A stretch of DNA of 64,000 bases, taken from the NCBI GenBank assembly GCA_024460105.1, contig JANFXS010000003.1, positions 186,001-250,000 of the forward strand, in the 5' to 3' direction. Below are positions 1-9,138 of the stretch, one piece after another (the stretch's first letter is position 1; each line of letters begins with the position of its first letter). Made by a program: the position numbers and the translations under genes. The notes below the pieces were generated by a model. It saw nothing but the letters and a program-made list of their open reading frames with translations. It was not told where the DNA came from and ran no database searches. Source of the DNA: Anaerotignum faecicola. Lineage in GTDB: Bacteria > Bacillota > Clostridia > Lachnospirales > Anaerotignaceae.

Positions 1-681
1 AACAAGCCCGCATAAAGCGTCGCCATGGCCAACAACATATTTTGTGCCTGAATGTACAACCATATCTGCACCATGTTCCAGCGGCCTTAAAAGATACGGC
101 GATAAAAACGTATTGTCAACAATAAACCTTATATTATTTTTATGCGCCAGTTCAGCTATTTTAGGTATATCTGCAAGTTCAAGCCGTGGATTTGACAATG
201 CTTCAATATAAATTACTTTTGTGTTCGGACGGATTTTGTTTTCTATATTAGCAATATCAATAACATTTACGATATCGACCTCGATTCCTTTTGAAGGAAG
301 TATATCCTCCAAAGAAGATCTTGTGCAGCAAAAAATGTCGTCTGAAGCTATACAATGATCCCCCGCATTCAAACTGCTTAGCAGCGCAAGATTTACGGCA
401 GCCATACCGCATGCTGTGATAGCCGCGTCTTCCGCCCCTTCAAGAGAAGCAATTTTCCTTTCCAAAGCTATTGTCGTAGGATTTGTAGATCTGCTGTAAA
501 GACATGCCCCGGGCTGCCAGCTCATAGCGTCTTCTATCCCCACTTCAAACTCATGCGTTGAGTTATATGCATAAGTTGATGTTTCATAAATAGGCGTATT
601 AAGAGCTTTGGTAGCTGGATCCGGTCCTTCTCCCGCCTTTATTGCACGGGTTGCAAACTTCATTCGATCATATTTTTCCAT
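1..681 (-). CDS. Trans-sulfuration family PLP enzyme (methionine gamma-lyase / cystathionine gamma-synthase group), 3' end beyond the window
   Basis: The 227 visible codons form the N-terminal half of a Cys/Met-metabolism PLP enzyme acting on sulfur amino acids in the cytosol. Family landmarks are the YSR phosphate-binding motif (Tyr62, Arg64), Gly92-Met93 at the cofactor, Asp189 for the pyridine nitrogen, and SGTKY with the Schiff-base lysine Lys214. These sit at a constant offset of three from Pseudomonas methionine gamma-lyase numbering. By that offset Tyr114, the usual cofactor-stacking acid/base tyrosine, is Phe117 here, while the cysteine matching Cys116 is kept (Cys119). The start at 681 follows a TAAGGAGG site. 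It diverges from a LysR gene, a common regulator-target pairing. The exact reaction (gamma-lyase, gamma-synthase or O-acetylhomoserine sulfhydrylase) cannot be told from half a protein. Confidence 0.88.
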   Translation of the reverse strand, partial: MEKYDRMKFATRAIKAGEGPDPATKALNTPIYETSTYAYNSTHEFEVGIEDAMSWQPGACLYSRSTNPTTIALERKIASLEGAEDAAITACGMAAVNLALLSSLNAGDHCIASDDIFCCTRSSLEDILPSKGIEVDIVNVIDIANIENKIRPNTKVIYIEALSNPRLELADIPKIAELAHKNNIRFIVDNTFLSPYLLRPLEHGADMVVHSGTKYVVGHGDALCGLV

Positions 682-1240
682 AGAAATTCCTCCTTAATAT
701 ATAAGCTTAATAATAGAATCCCAGATTTTTATCCCTTCCAACATTTATATGTATAACGTTTCAGAAGTTTAAAAATCTCTGGCTTAACCTCATCTTAGCA
801 TATATAATAACATTTGTAATACTGTTTATTTCAGTGTATAATACAGTATAAATACTGTTTAATAAAATGTTCTTATGAAATTATAATGTAAAATTTATCG
901 GTTTAACGGAGAATAAACTAAAATATTTTTCAATCAAAATTAAGGCGTAAATTCATACCGCCACACAAAAACATGTGCATCATAATAAAATCTTAACACT
1001 CACAACAGCCGATTATAAAACATCATAATAATCCAAAACAAAAAATGCTCCTTAAAACTGCTCAATATTTAATTTTACATCAGTTAAAACGTAATTTTTC
1101 ATAAAAAACACGGCAATAATTAATTATATTTAAGCATTTCTTAATTATTATAAATAAATATTGCAAATCCGAAAAAAAGATTTATAAAAATTTAAAAAAA
1201 TTCCGGATATAGTTCATTTCAATTTGGAGGTAATATAAAT
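682..1240. promoter_or_regulatory. Divergent intergenic region with repeated ATACTG/CAGTAT motifs
   Basis: This 559-bp AT-rich region separates the trans-sulfuration gene from the LysR gene. Between about 819 and 857 the hexamer ATACTG occurs at 819-824 and 852-857, its inverse CAGTAT at 844-849, and a near copy CAGTGTAT at 832-839. Such clustered dyads between a LysR gene and a divergent target suit a LysR operator (inference). A possible minus-strand promoter, TTACAA-N16-TAAGAT, lies just inside the motif cluster toward the enzyme gene. The part from 880 to 1220 shows no gene and no clear structure. Confidence 0.5.
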
Positions 1241-2152
1241 ATGAACTTTTTAAGCATGGAATATTTCATTGCCGTTGCGGCTAAAAAGAGCATCACAAAA
1301 GCTGCAGAAGAGCTTTATATAACCCAACAGACACTCAGCGCCCATATATCGTCGATCGAAAAGGAACTTGCCTGTCAGTTAATTGTACGCAGCAATCCTT
1401 TGGAACTTACATATGCCGGGGAAATTTTTTTAAAATATGCGTCAATTTTTTATGAAAACTACCAGTCAATGTGGAATGAATTTAATGACATAACAAATAA
1501 TCAAAGAGGCAAGCTTCTCATAGGCGTCGATTATACACGCAGCCGTTCTATAATGCCCGAAATAATAACGGCCTTTCATGAATGTTATCCAAACATAGAA
1601 GTCCGTTTGTTGGAAGGATCCAATAAATCCCTTCATAAAAGCCTTATTAATAAAGATATTGACATTGCTATAGCTTGTTTCCCCGATTCGATTCACGGTA
1701 TAGAAATACGCAATTTTTATGAAGAAGAGGTAGTTATGCTTGTTCCAAAAAAATTTCTTCCCGAAAGTGTAAATGGCAAAAATCATATAGACGACTTATC
1801 AGAGTTCAGTACATGTCCGTTCGTTTTAGGCAGCTTAAATGATATTGCAAGCCAAATAGACAGAAATATGATCATGAAATCCGGTTTCCAGCCGATTATA
1901 AAAGCTCAGTCTGACAATATAGAAACGCGTCTTTTACTTTGCGTTAAAGGCACGGGCATTTGTTTCTGCCCCGAAAGTTTTATTAACACTGTGCTTACTC
2001 ACGAGCAGCTTCAAAATGTTTGTATCTGCCATTTTAATACGGAAATAACATATCCTATACGTTTTGGATACAGAAAATCATCATACCAATGGAAAATGAT
2101 TACAGAATTTATAAGAATAGCCTTAAAAGAAAAAGAATTAGATTTGATATAA
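1241..2152 (+). CDS. LysR-family transcriptional regulator
   Basis: The 303-residue protein has the usual LysR length and plan: an N-terminal winged helix-turn-helix (about residues 1-60, with the TKAAEELYITQQTLSAHI recognition segment) and a periplasmic-binding-like effector domain (about 90-295). The start at 1241 follows TTGGAGG. It is transcribed away from the trans-sulfuration enzyme, so a role in controlling that gene in response to a sulfur metabolite is likely but inferred. The effector domain gives no clear ligand signature. A terminator-like hairpin follows at 2231-2270. Confidence 0.9.
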   Translation: MNFLSMEYFIAVAAKKSITKAAEELYITQQTLSAHISSIEKELACQLIVRSNPLELTYAGEIFLKYASIFYENYQSMWNEFNDITNNQRGKLLIGVDYTRSRSIMPEIITAFHECYPNIEVRLLEGSNKSLHKSLINKDIDIAIACFPDSIHGIEIRNFYEEEVVMLVPKKFLPESVNGKNHIDDLSEFSTCPFVLGSLNDIASQIDRNMIMKSGFQPIIKAQSDNIETRLLLCVKGTGICFCPESFINTVLTHEQLQNVCICHFNTEITYPIRFGYRKSSYQWKMITEFIRIALKEKELDLI

Positions 2153-2230
2153 GAAATTATTAATTTATTTCAATTAAGTAAATATTTTTGTAAAAATAAA
2201 ATTAAGGATAATGAACTGTTTTCAGAAATA

Positions 2231-2270
2231 AGAGAGGAGTGTTTTATTACTAACCTCCTCTTTTATTTTT
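2231..2270 (+). terminator. Probable intrinsic terminator after the LysR gene
   Basis: A 7-bp stem (AGAGGAG at 2233-2239 with CTCCTCT at 2255-2261) with a 15-nt loop runs into a T-rich tract. It lies about 80 nt past the LysR stop codon. The rest of 2153-2518 is AT-rich and shows no gene. Confidence 0.55.
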
Positions 2271-2518
2271 ATTATTCGGCCACATATTAATACAATTATT
2301 TAAATTCTTTGCTAAAATATGCCAAAATATTAATTAAATTACGTAGTTTCTATCTTTCATTATTATATGTAAGTTAACAACTTTGACGAAGCCTAAACTT
2401 ATAAAATTAAATTTTGGTGTAAAAGCATTTGCAAACCTTTATTCGCAATTATATAAAAACAACATTTTACAGTAAATTAATAATAAACAAACCCTTCCAC
2501 AAAATTATTCGATTATCA

Positions 2519-3286
2519 TCATATATAAATATACGAATCCATAAGCTTTTTTGTGTATTCATGTTTCGGGCTATTAAATATTTCGTCAACTGTCCCCATC
2601 TCGACAATTCTCCCTTTTTCCATAACGGCCACCCTGCTGCACATAGATTGTATTACTTCCAAATCATGGGAAATAAAAAGCATCGAAACGCCGTATTTTT
2701 CATTAGCATCTTTAATCAGCCTTAAAATCTGCGCCTGTACTGATACATCAAGCATTGACGTCGGCTCGTCGCATATTAAAAGCTTTGGATTAAGAGAAAG
2801 AGCGCGGGCTATTGAAATCCTCTGTGCCTGCCCGCCGCTTATTTCATGAGGGAATTTTTTCATTTGGTCAAATGGGATACCTACCCTTTTAAGCATATGC
2901 TTGACCAGATCTTCCTCAGTCATGTTTTTATTAAGTTTATATAAACGTACAGGTTCGGCACATGCAAAATAAATATCTTTTCTCGGATTAAATGTCATTT
3001 GCGGGTGCTGGAACACAACTTGTATATCTTTTCTCAGCATACGCCATTGTTTTTGATTTAAGTTAGTAATGTCCCGTCCTTCGAATAATATTCTTCCGCC
3101 TGTCGGCTTCAAAAGTCCGAGTATCATCTTTGTAACCGAAGTCTTGCCGCATCCGCTTTCACCAATAAGCCCAAAAATTTCTCCTTTATTTATGCCGAAG
3201 CTAACATTATTTACAGCGTCAACAATCCGTGTTCCGAACACTCCGGATTTATAACGCTTACAAAGACCTTCAACACTTAAAAGCAT
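2519..3286 (-). CDS. Peptide/nickel-type ABC transporter ATP-binding protein (DppF/NikE-like)
   Basis: This 255-residue protein is the second ATPase of a five-part family-5 importer and hydrolyses ATP on the inner face of the membrane. Visible motifs are Walker A GESGCGKT (42-49), the signature ISGGQ (149-153), Walker B ending in DEP (169-175) and a switch histidine in FISHDLE. It lacks the long cysteine-bearing C-terminal extension of its partner, which fits the F/E subunit. It is the last gene of the methyltransferase-importer operon, 18 nt after its partner, with a GGGGAAG ribosome site. The substrate cannot be read from this subunit. Confidence 0.92.
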   Translation of the reverse strand: MLLSVEGLCKRYKSGVFGTRIVDAVNNVSFGINKGEIFGLIGESGCGKTSVTKMILGLLKPTGGRILFEGRDITNLNQKQWRMLRKDIQVVFQHPQMTFNPRKDIYFACAEPVRLYKLNKNMTEEDLVKHMLKRVGIPFDQMKKFPHEISGGQAQRISIARALSLNPKLLICDEPTSMLDVSVQAQILRLIKDANEKYGVSMLFISHDLEVIQSMCSRVAVMEKGRIVEMGTVDEIFNSPKHEYTKKLMDSYIYI

Positions 3287-3304
3287 TTGCTTCCCCAGCC
3301 TTTC

Positions 3305-4258
3305 CTAATTGCCGTTAAATAAATGGCATTTCACCATAACGCCGTTTTTTAATATTTCTTTCGGCACAACTGTCCCGCATATTTCTTTTTTATACACACA
3401 CCTTGTATGAAAGCGGCATCCTTTCGGTATTTCCGAAAAAGACGGCATAAAACCGTCCATTACTTTAAACCCTTTCGACGGCATAGCGTCAATCAGACCC
3501 TTTGTATATGGGTGCTTTGGTTCTTTCAAAACCTCCTTCACACTTCCAATTTCGACTACCTCTCCGCAGTACATTACCGCAATTTTATCTGCAATACTGC
3601 CGGCTGCCGCTAAATCATGCGTTATAAACATCATTGAACATTTTATTTCTTCTTTGAGTTTACGCATAATTTCTACAACTTCTTTTCTCAATGCCCAATC
3701 TATGGCCTTTGTCGGCTCGTCCACAATAAGAAGGTTTGGTTTTGTAATAACTCCCATTGATATTAAAACTCTCTGCCTCATACCGCCGCTTAATTCGCAT
3801 GGATAACTTGAATAAAGCTCCTTTTCACGCGGCATACTTAATTGTGAAAATATAGAAAAAATCTTTTCTTTTAATATATTTTTTTCTCTCCCTGCCATGC
3901 TTTTTCCGTTTGTAACACATTCGGCCACCTGTTCGCCTATTCTCATAAGCGGATCAAGCGACGTTGAAGGGCTCTGCGGCACGGCGGCAATTTCTTTTCC
4001 TCTTAAAAGCCTGAAATCTTTTTCCCCCATACTCATAATATCTTTTCCTTTATATAAAACGGTTCCCGTAATAACTGCATTTTCCGGCAGGACACGCAAA
4101 ACCGAACTTCCCGTAACTGATTTTCCGCACCCCGTTTCCCCTATTACAGCCATAACCTCGTTTTCATTTATATCTATTGAAACATCATTCAAAATATGAA
4201 CAGGCTTTTTGTCAACTATGAAGCTGACGTTTAAATTTTTTATTTCAAGAAGTTTCAT
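3305..4258 (-). CDS. Peptide/nickel-type ABC transporter ATP-binding protein (DppD/NikD-like)
   Basis: This is the first ATPase of the importer, 317 residues. Walker A GETGCGKS is at 40-47, the signature motif LSGGM lies near residue 160 and Walker B LLIVDEP near 182. The C-terminus carries the oligopeptide-transporter extension (about 280-296) with the pattern CxxxxxC, which in relatives can hold an iron-sulfur cluster. It lies 9 nt from dppC-like and is preceded by AGGGGGAAATA. It should pair with the downstream ATPase as a heterodimer. Confidence 0.92.
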   Translation of the reverse strand: MKLLEIKNLNVSFIVDKKPVHILNDVSIDINENEVMAVIGETGCGKSVTGSSVLRVLPENAVITGTVLYKGKDIMSMGEKDFRLLRGKEIAAVPQSPSTSLDPLMRIGEQVAECVTNGKSMAGREKNILKEKIFSIFSQLSMPREKELYSSYPCELSGGMRQRVLISMGVITKPNLLIVDEPTKAIDWALRKEVVEIMRKLKEEIKCSMMFITHDLAAAGSIADKIAVMYCGEVVEIGSVKEVLKEPKHPYTKGLIDAMPSKGFKVMDGFMPSFSEIPKGCRFHTRCVYKKEICGTVVPKEILKNGVMVKCHLFNGN

Positions 4259-4267
4259 TATTTCCCC

Positions 4268-5128
4268 CTATTCAGCCTTAACGCTTTCTTTCATCCGCGG
4301 ATCCAGCAAATCCCTAAGCCCGTCGCCTAGCATATTAAATGCAAGAGCCGAAAAAGCAATCGCCAACCCCGGGAATACGGCAATCCAAGGGGCATACTGC
4401 ATATATTCTTTTCCTTCGCTTATCATAACTCCCCAATCCGGCGAAGGCGGCTGTGCTCCAAGTCCAAGGAAACTTAAAGACGCGCAATACAATATAATTG
4501 AACCGATATCTAAAGACGCCAAAATAATAACTTTTGATATTATATTCGGAAATATATATTTAAGTATAATCTGCGTTGCCGTATTGCCTATAGCTCTGGC
4601 CGCTTCTATATACTCGGCATTTTTAAGCATCATGGCCTCTCCCCTTGCAACCCTTGCATAGCGAGTCCACTGTATAAAACAGATGGCAATAATCAAGTTT
4701 GTCTGACCCGAACCAATAACTGTCGAAACAGCAAGAGCAAATATAATAGTAGGAAAAGCAAGAAGCACGTCCACCGCTCTCATTATAACCATATCTACAA
4801 CGCCGCCTAAATATCCTGAAACCATTCCCAGAATAAGCCCTGCAACAGCGCTTATGCCTACAACCGACGCCGCAATAATAAGCGATACCCTTGACCCTTC
4901 TATAACTCTGCTTAGTATATCCCTTCCCATATGATCTGTTCCGAACAGGAACTTGCTGCACGGAGCTATAAACTTTTGCGACAGCTCCATTTTTGTCGGG
5001 TCGTACGGTTCCAATACAGGGGCAAAAATTGTAACCAATACTATAAAAACCGTGAACAATACCCCTAAAAACAGCATTAAATTTTTCCTGTTTATATAAT
5101 CCATAAATTTCTTAAAACAATCGGACAT
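4268..5128 (-). CDS. Peptide/nickel-type ABC transporter permease (DppC/NikC-like)
   Basis: The 286-residue permease has an N-terminal membrane segment (about 15-40), the conserved FGTDHMGRD segment that is typical of DppC/OppC N-termini, five further membrane spans, and the cytoplasmic EAA loop around EYIEAARAIG that docks onto the ATPases. The start codon sits directly after the stop of the upstream permease (TAGATG), with a GGGGAGG site, which indicates translational coupling. Confidence 0.92.
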   Translation of the reverse strand: MSDCFKKFMDYINRKNLMLFLGVLFTVFIVLVTIFAPVLEPYDPTKMELSQKFIAPCSKFLFGTDHMGRDILSRVIEGSRVSLIIAASVVGISAVAGLILGMVSGYLGGVVDMVIMRAVDVLLAFPTIIFALAVSTVIGSGQTNLIIAICFIQWTRYARVARGEAMMLKNAEYIEAARAIGNTATQIILKYIFPNIISKVIILASLDIGSIILYCASLSFLGLGAQPPSPDWGVMISEGKEYMQYAPWIAVFPGLAIAFSALAFNMLGDGLRDLLDPRMKESVKAE

Positions 5129-6076
5129 CTATTTATCCTCCCCTGAATATTTCAGCCTTGGATCAATACATGCATATATTATATCTACAATTAAATTTAT
5201 AACAGCATACCCAAAGGCAATTACAAGCACACAACCTTCAATCATAGGCGTGTCTTTTGCGTTTATAGCGTCAATCAGCAGTCCTCCAACTCCGGGCCAC
5301 GAAAATATATTTTCTATTACCACAGCTCCTCCGAGTATATGCCCTATCTGAAGTCCAACTATTGTGATAATGGGAGGAATTGCGTTTCTCAAAACATGTC
5401 TTGTTATAATTTTTCCGTCAGTAAGCCCTTTTGTTTTCGCAGCCCATATGTAGTCCTGGCTCATAACGTCAAGCATGCTTGTGCGCATCATCCTTGTCGT
5501 TGCCGCCGTCATTCCAAGCGAAAGAGTAACTCCCGGAAGTATTATACTTCCGAAACCATCCATTCCGCTTACAGGAAATAATTTGAGTTTAAGAGAACAG
5601 ACTATAATAAGCACTATAGCAATCCAAAAAGGCGGGAATGATGCCGCCGCCAATGTAATTATCCTGCTTAAATGATCTGTCAGTTTATTGTGTTTTAGAG
5701 CGCTTAAAATTCCCAAAGGTATCGACACTATAATCGAAATAATGCAGGCAAAGGCGCCAAGCTTAATTGTGTTCGGAACCCTAAGGCCAAGCATATATGA
5801 AACGGGTTTATTATATTTATATGAAGTTCCCAATTCGCCTCTAAATACATTTGCCGTCCATTCAAAATACTGTTCAAAAACAGACCTTTCCAGATCAAAT
5901 TTTTCTCTGACATGTTCGATATTTTCTTTATTTACGGCGTTTTCCCCTCCGATTGAATATAATATTGCAGTCGCCGTATCGCCCGGCGTAACGTGTACTG
6001 TAAAATAAGTCATTGTCGCTACAAGCCACAGCACGCCGAAAACTGTTATTAATCTTTTCAAAATGTATCCCAGCAT
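5129..6076 (-). CDS. Peptide/nickel-type ABC transporter permease (DppB/NikB-like)
   Basis: The 315-residue permease begins with the MLGYILKRL amphipathic/membrane start typical of DppB proteins and contains an EAA loop (DYIWAAKTKG) and about six membrane spans. It is the first gene after the binding-protein gene, separated by 74 nt that hold a stable hairpin. Its ribosome site is GAGGGGA. Confidence 0.92.
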   Translation of the reverse strand: MLGYILKRLITVFGVLWLVATMTYFTVHVTPGDTATAILYSIGGENAVNKENIEHVREKFDLERSVFEQYFEWTANVFRGELGTSYKYNKPVSYMLGLRVPNTIKLGAFACIISIIVSIPLGILSALKHNKLTDHLSRIITLAAASFPPFWIAIVLIIVCSLKLKLFPVSGMDGFGSIILPGVTLSLGMTAATTRMMRTSMLDVMSQDYIWAAKTKGLTDGKIITRHVLRNAIPPIITIVGLQIGHILGGAVVIENIFSWPGVGGLLIDAINAKDTPMIEGCVLVIAFGYAVINLIVDIIYACIDPRLKYSGEDK

Positions 6077-6105
6077 GGACTTTTCCCCTCGATATTAATA
6101 GGCAA

Positions 6106-6138
6106 ATATAATCCGCATCTTAATAATGCGGATTATAT
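6106..6138 (-). other. Intercistronic hairpin between binding protein and permease genes
   Basis: A perfect 13-bp stem (6106-6118 with 6126-6138) and a 7-nt loop lie between the solute-binding-protein stop and the permease start. There is no T tract on the minus strand, so it is more likely an mRNA-stabilising or partial-readthrough element. Such elements often raise binding protein levels over membrane subunits (known for this operon type; inferred here). Confidence 0.6.
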
Positions 6139-6150
6139 CAAAAATTTATT

Positions 6151-7737
6151 TTATTTTAAATCCGTTTCGTATGGAACAATAAAATCGTGCGCCGCCGCAT
6201 TGTATTCAAAATTTACTACATCATTTGAAATAGCAAAAACCGCCCCATACAACGCCGGCGTAAATACACACGCATCCTGCTGGGCAATAGCCTGCGCCTG
6301 TCTGCTGTATTCATATTTTTCTTCCATATCCGCTGTTGCCTGGCACTTGTCAACCAAAGCGTTAAGTTCTTCGTTTACATATCCCGTATCGTTTGTACAG
6401 TAGTATTCTTCAAGATAATATGCTGGAGTTGGTATATAAGCAGTAGCCGCCGAATTAAGAACCATGTCATAATCTCCGTCGGCAATAATTTCATTCATTG
6501 CGCTCCAGTCAACTATCTCCACGCTTGTATCAATACCTATATTTGCAAAATAGCCCTGTGTAGCCTGAACAATTAAAGGACATCCCGGCCTTTTAGGAAA
6601 TGAAAGCAATTTAATTGTAAGCTTCTCGCCGTTTTTGTCGATAAATCCGTCATTGTCAGTATCCTTATAACCGGCCTCCGAAAGAAGATCCTTAGCCTTT
6701 TCAACATCATAATCATAAGTGTCTACATCTGTATTTGCCCAAGGCATATCGTCCATTAAAATTCCGTTAGGCACTCCGCCCACTCCGAGAAGCACGTCGT
6801 TAACAATCTCTTCTTTGTTTATCGCATGGATTAAAGCCTTTCTTACTCTTTCATCCTGAAAAAGTTCTTCATTCATATTAAATTCATAAAAATACGTTCT
6901 TGCCGTATTGAACTTTGAAACTGTCACATTTTCAAGATTCGAAAGCGTTTCGAGATCGCTGAACGGCACGTCGGCGGCAATATCCAATTCGCCGTTTTGT
7001 ACTGCAAGGCTCCTTGCGCTTGCGTCGGTCATACTCTTTACAACACGTCTTGTTACAGAAGTGTCTACATCTCTCCAATATCCGTCGTATACCACAGACT
7101 CAAACGTCCCGGAAGTTTCGTCAAATTTGTCCTGCATAAAATAGCCTGTGCCAACCGCTTTGACAAAATTTCCGTTTTCATCAACCGAAGAAGGAGCTAC
7201 TATGCCTGTACCGACATATGAAAGCGCAGCGGGAAGATCCGTCGTTTTTTCAAACGTATTAAACTGTACCGTATAATCGTCAATTACATCAACAGATTCA
7301 ATAAATGTAGAACCTTTTAACGCCGAATTATTCACAAGGCTCCTTTCAATACACCATTTAACTGCATCGGCATTGAATTTCGTGCCGTCGTGAAATGTAA
7401 CGTCGTCCCTTAATTTAAACACCCATGTATAATCGCCTGTCATTTCCCATTCTGTTGCAAGCAGCGGAGTTAAATTAAAATCGGCGTCGGCATAAACAAG
7501 AGTTTCAACAACTCCGCCGACTTCTTTAAGCATTGTAGAAGCAGTAACGTCTGCAACGTCGACAGTAGTAAGCGTATCCGGAAAAGCTATGCGCAAAGTT
7601 TTTCCATTTCCGTCTGTATCTGCGCTTGTTTCAACGGTTTCACCGTCCAGTTCTGCTTCTTCTTTCGGCGAGCAGCCTGCCGCAATTCCTAAAACTAATA
7701 AAGATGCTAAAATAATGCTCAAAAATTTTGCCTTCAT
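6151..7737 (-). CDS. ABC transporter family-5 solute-binding lipoprotein (DppA/NikA-like)
   Basis: This 528-residue protein captures the substrate outside the cell. It starts with a lipoprotein signal (MKAKFL, hydrophobic stretch, lipobox AAGC with Cys22). The start at 7737 is chosen because GAGAGGG lies just before it; an upstream in-frame codon at 7752 would place that site inside the gene. Family-5 features include the RVRKALIHAINKEEI segment and a RPGCPLIVQATQ segment that resembles the NikA/metal-chelate branch. Neighbours are a double methyltransferase upstream and two permeases and two ATPases downstream. The substrate may be a peptide, nickel or a metal chelate; the sequence alone does not settle this. 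Confidence 0.9.
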   Translation of the reverse strand: MKAKFLSIILASLLVLGIAAGCSPKEEAELDGETVETSADTDGNGKTLRIAFPDTLTTVDVADVTASTMLKEVGGVVETLVYADADFNLTPLLATEWEMTGDYTWVFKLRDDVTFHDGTKFNADAVKWCIERSLVNNSALKGSTFIESVDVIDDYTVQFNTFEKTTDLPAALSYVGTGIVAPSSVDENGNFVKAVGTGYFMQDKFDETSGTFESVVYDGYWRDVDTSVTRRVVKSMTDASARSLAVQNGELDIAADVPFSDLETLSNLENVTVSKFNTARTYFYEFNMNEELFQDERVRKALIHAINKEEIVNDVLLGVGGVPNGILMDDMPWANTDVDTYDYDVEKAKDLLSEAGYKDTDNDGFIDKNGEKLTIKLLSFPKRPGCPLIVQATQGYFANIGIDTSVEIVDWSAMNEIIADGDYDMVLNSAATAYIPTPAYYLEEYYCTNDTGYVNEELNALVDKCQATADMEEKYEYSRQAQAIAQQDACVFTPALYGAVFAISNDVVNFEYNAAAHDFIVPYETDLK

Positions 7738-7761
7738 AATTATCCCTCTCAATATAATTCA

Positions 7762-9105
7762 TTATTTATTCCCAATAAAAGCATACCAGTTTTCAATATT
7801 ACTGCCGGCAAGACGGCAGCCTTCCATATGTACCAAATCCACATTCTTAAATCCTGCTTCGATAAAATCTTTTTTTATTTCATCAACACTGGCCGGGCAA
7901 TACGGAAGTTTATCCACATTAATGTCCCTCATATATTCGCCTATATTATCATATGAAATGCCCTTTCCCGTTTCCAATTCATTAATTGCTATAACTTTAC
8001 CGCCTTTTTTAAGAACACGCCTCCATTCCTTAACCGCTTTTTCCGGTTCCGTCAAAGTCCATAAAAGTCGTGAATTTATAACAATATCAAATGTTTCATC
8101 TTCATAAGGCAATTCCATGGCGTTCCCGTAACAATACTTTACATTGCATAGGCCTTTTTCAGCGGCATGTTTAATCGCTATATTCATCATCCGTTCAGAC
8201 AGATCGGTTCCTATTACGGTTTCATATCCCGTTTCCGCAAGCATATTAGCAATAATTCCCGTACCCGTCGCAATATCAAGTATCGAAATTTTCCTGTTTT
8301 CCCCTATAAAAGAAGTTAAAATTTTAATCCATTTTTCTTTGTCGGATATTTGATGTCCTTCTTCATATGTATCGGCGCTTTTATTCCAGAACATGGCGAT
8401 TGACTTTTCGTCCTCGAAAGTTTTGCTTACAGGTTTTGTGCCGCAAAGTACGAACCACGGCTCAAACCATTCCTTTTGTTTTATTTCATCATTTTTCGCC
8501 GTATCCGGTAGTTTAATTATCTCAACGTCAGTTAATCCGTTTCGTTCCATAAGGCTTTTAAGCTCATCAATTTTTGCGCCGTTAACTTTAAGGCTGCCGT
8601 CAACTTCCCTGTCGTTATAAAAATCAGGCGTATAAACAGTCATTCCCACATTTTCTTTCATCCTGATAAAATTAAGAATTTTCCCGCCCGGCTTTATAAC
8701 CCTTTTCCATTCCTTTATGGCGGTATCCGGCTCCACAAGCGTCCATAGAAGCCTTGCATTAATTACAAAATCAACGGAATTGTCCATCAGCGGAAGAGCA
8801 ACCGCGTTTCCATACATATACACAGTATTAAGGCCTTTTTCACGGGCGTGGCGTACTGCGTAATCCATCATTCCCTTTGAAATGTCCATGCCTATTGAAT
8901 TATACCCCAGCTCCGCTGTCATATTGGCTAAAAAGCCTGTTCCTGTTCCGATATCAATAACCGATTTATTTTTATCATCACCCAAAATACTCAAAATAAA
9001 ACTTTTCCAAATCTCTTCATTTTCGGTATCATGTTCGCTGTCAAACGTATAAGATCTGTCGTCCCAATATTTGCCTATTTTAGAGATAACATAATCAAGC
9101 CCCAT
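7762..9105 (-). CDS. Tandem (two-domain) class I SAM-dependent methyltransferase
   Basis: The 447-residue protein is an internal duplication of a UbiE/methyltransferase-11 domain. Motif I appears twice, as DIGTGTG (51-57) and DIATGTG (277-283), and the halves share a near-identical segment, RLLWTLVEP and RLLWTLTEP (118-126 and 346-354), each followed by a GGK turn. Both SAM-binding loops look intact. The start at 9105 follows AAGGCGGG; an in-frame TTG at 9126 would swallow that site. It is the first gene of the importer operon, 24 nt before the binding protein, so it may modify what the importer brings in or make a metallophore-like compound (inference). No substrate can be named. Confidence 0.85.
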   Translation of the reverse strand: MGLDYVISKIGKYWDDRSYTFDSEHDTENEEIWKSFILSILGDDKNKSVIDIGTGTGFLANMTAELGYNSIGMDISKGMMDYAVRHAREKGLNTVYMYGNAVALPLMDNSVDFVINARLLWTLVEPDTAIKEWKRVIKPGGKILNFIRMKENVGMTVYTPDFYNDREVDGSLKVNGAKIDELKSLMERNGLTDVEIIKLPDTAKNDEIKQKEWFEPWFVLCGTKPVSKTFEDEKSIAMFWNKSADTYEEGHQISDKEKWIKILTSFIGENRKISILDIATGTGIIANMLAETGYETVIGTDLSERMMNIAIKHAAEKGLCNVKYCYGNAMELPYEDETFDIVINSRLLWTLTEPEKAVKEWRRVLKKGGKVIAINELETGKGISYDNIGEYMRDINVDKLPYCPASVDEIKKDFIEAGFKNVDLVHMEGCRLAGSNIENWYAFIGNK

Positions 9106-9138
9106 AAAATTAACCCGCCTTTCCAAAATGCAAAATAA

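Noticed and set aside
2429-2725. Plus-strand open frame of 98 codons
   Set aside because: Most of it is antisense to the ATPase gene at 2519-3286, which has all its family motifs.
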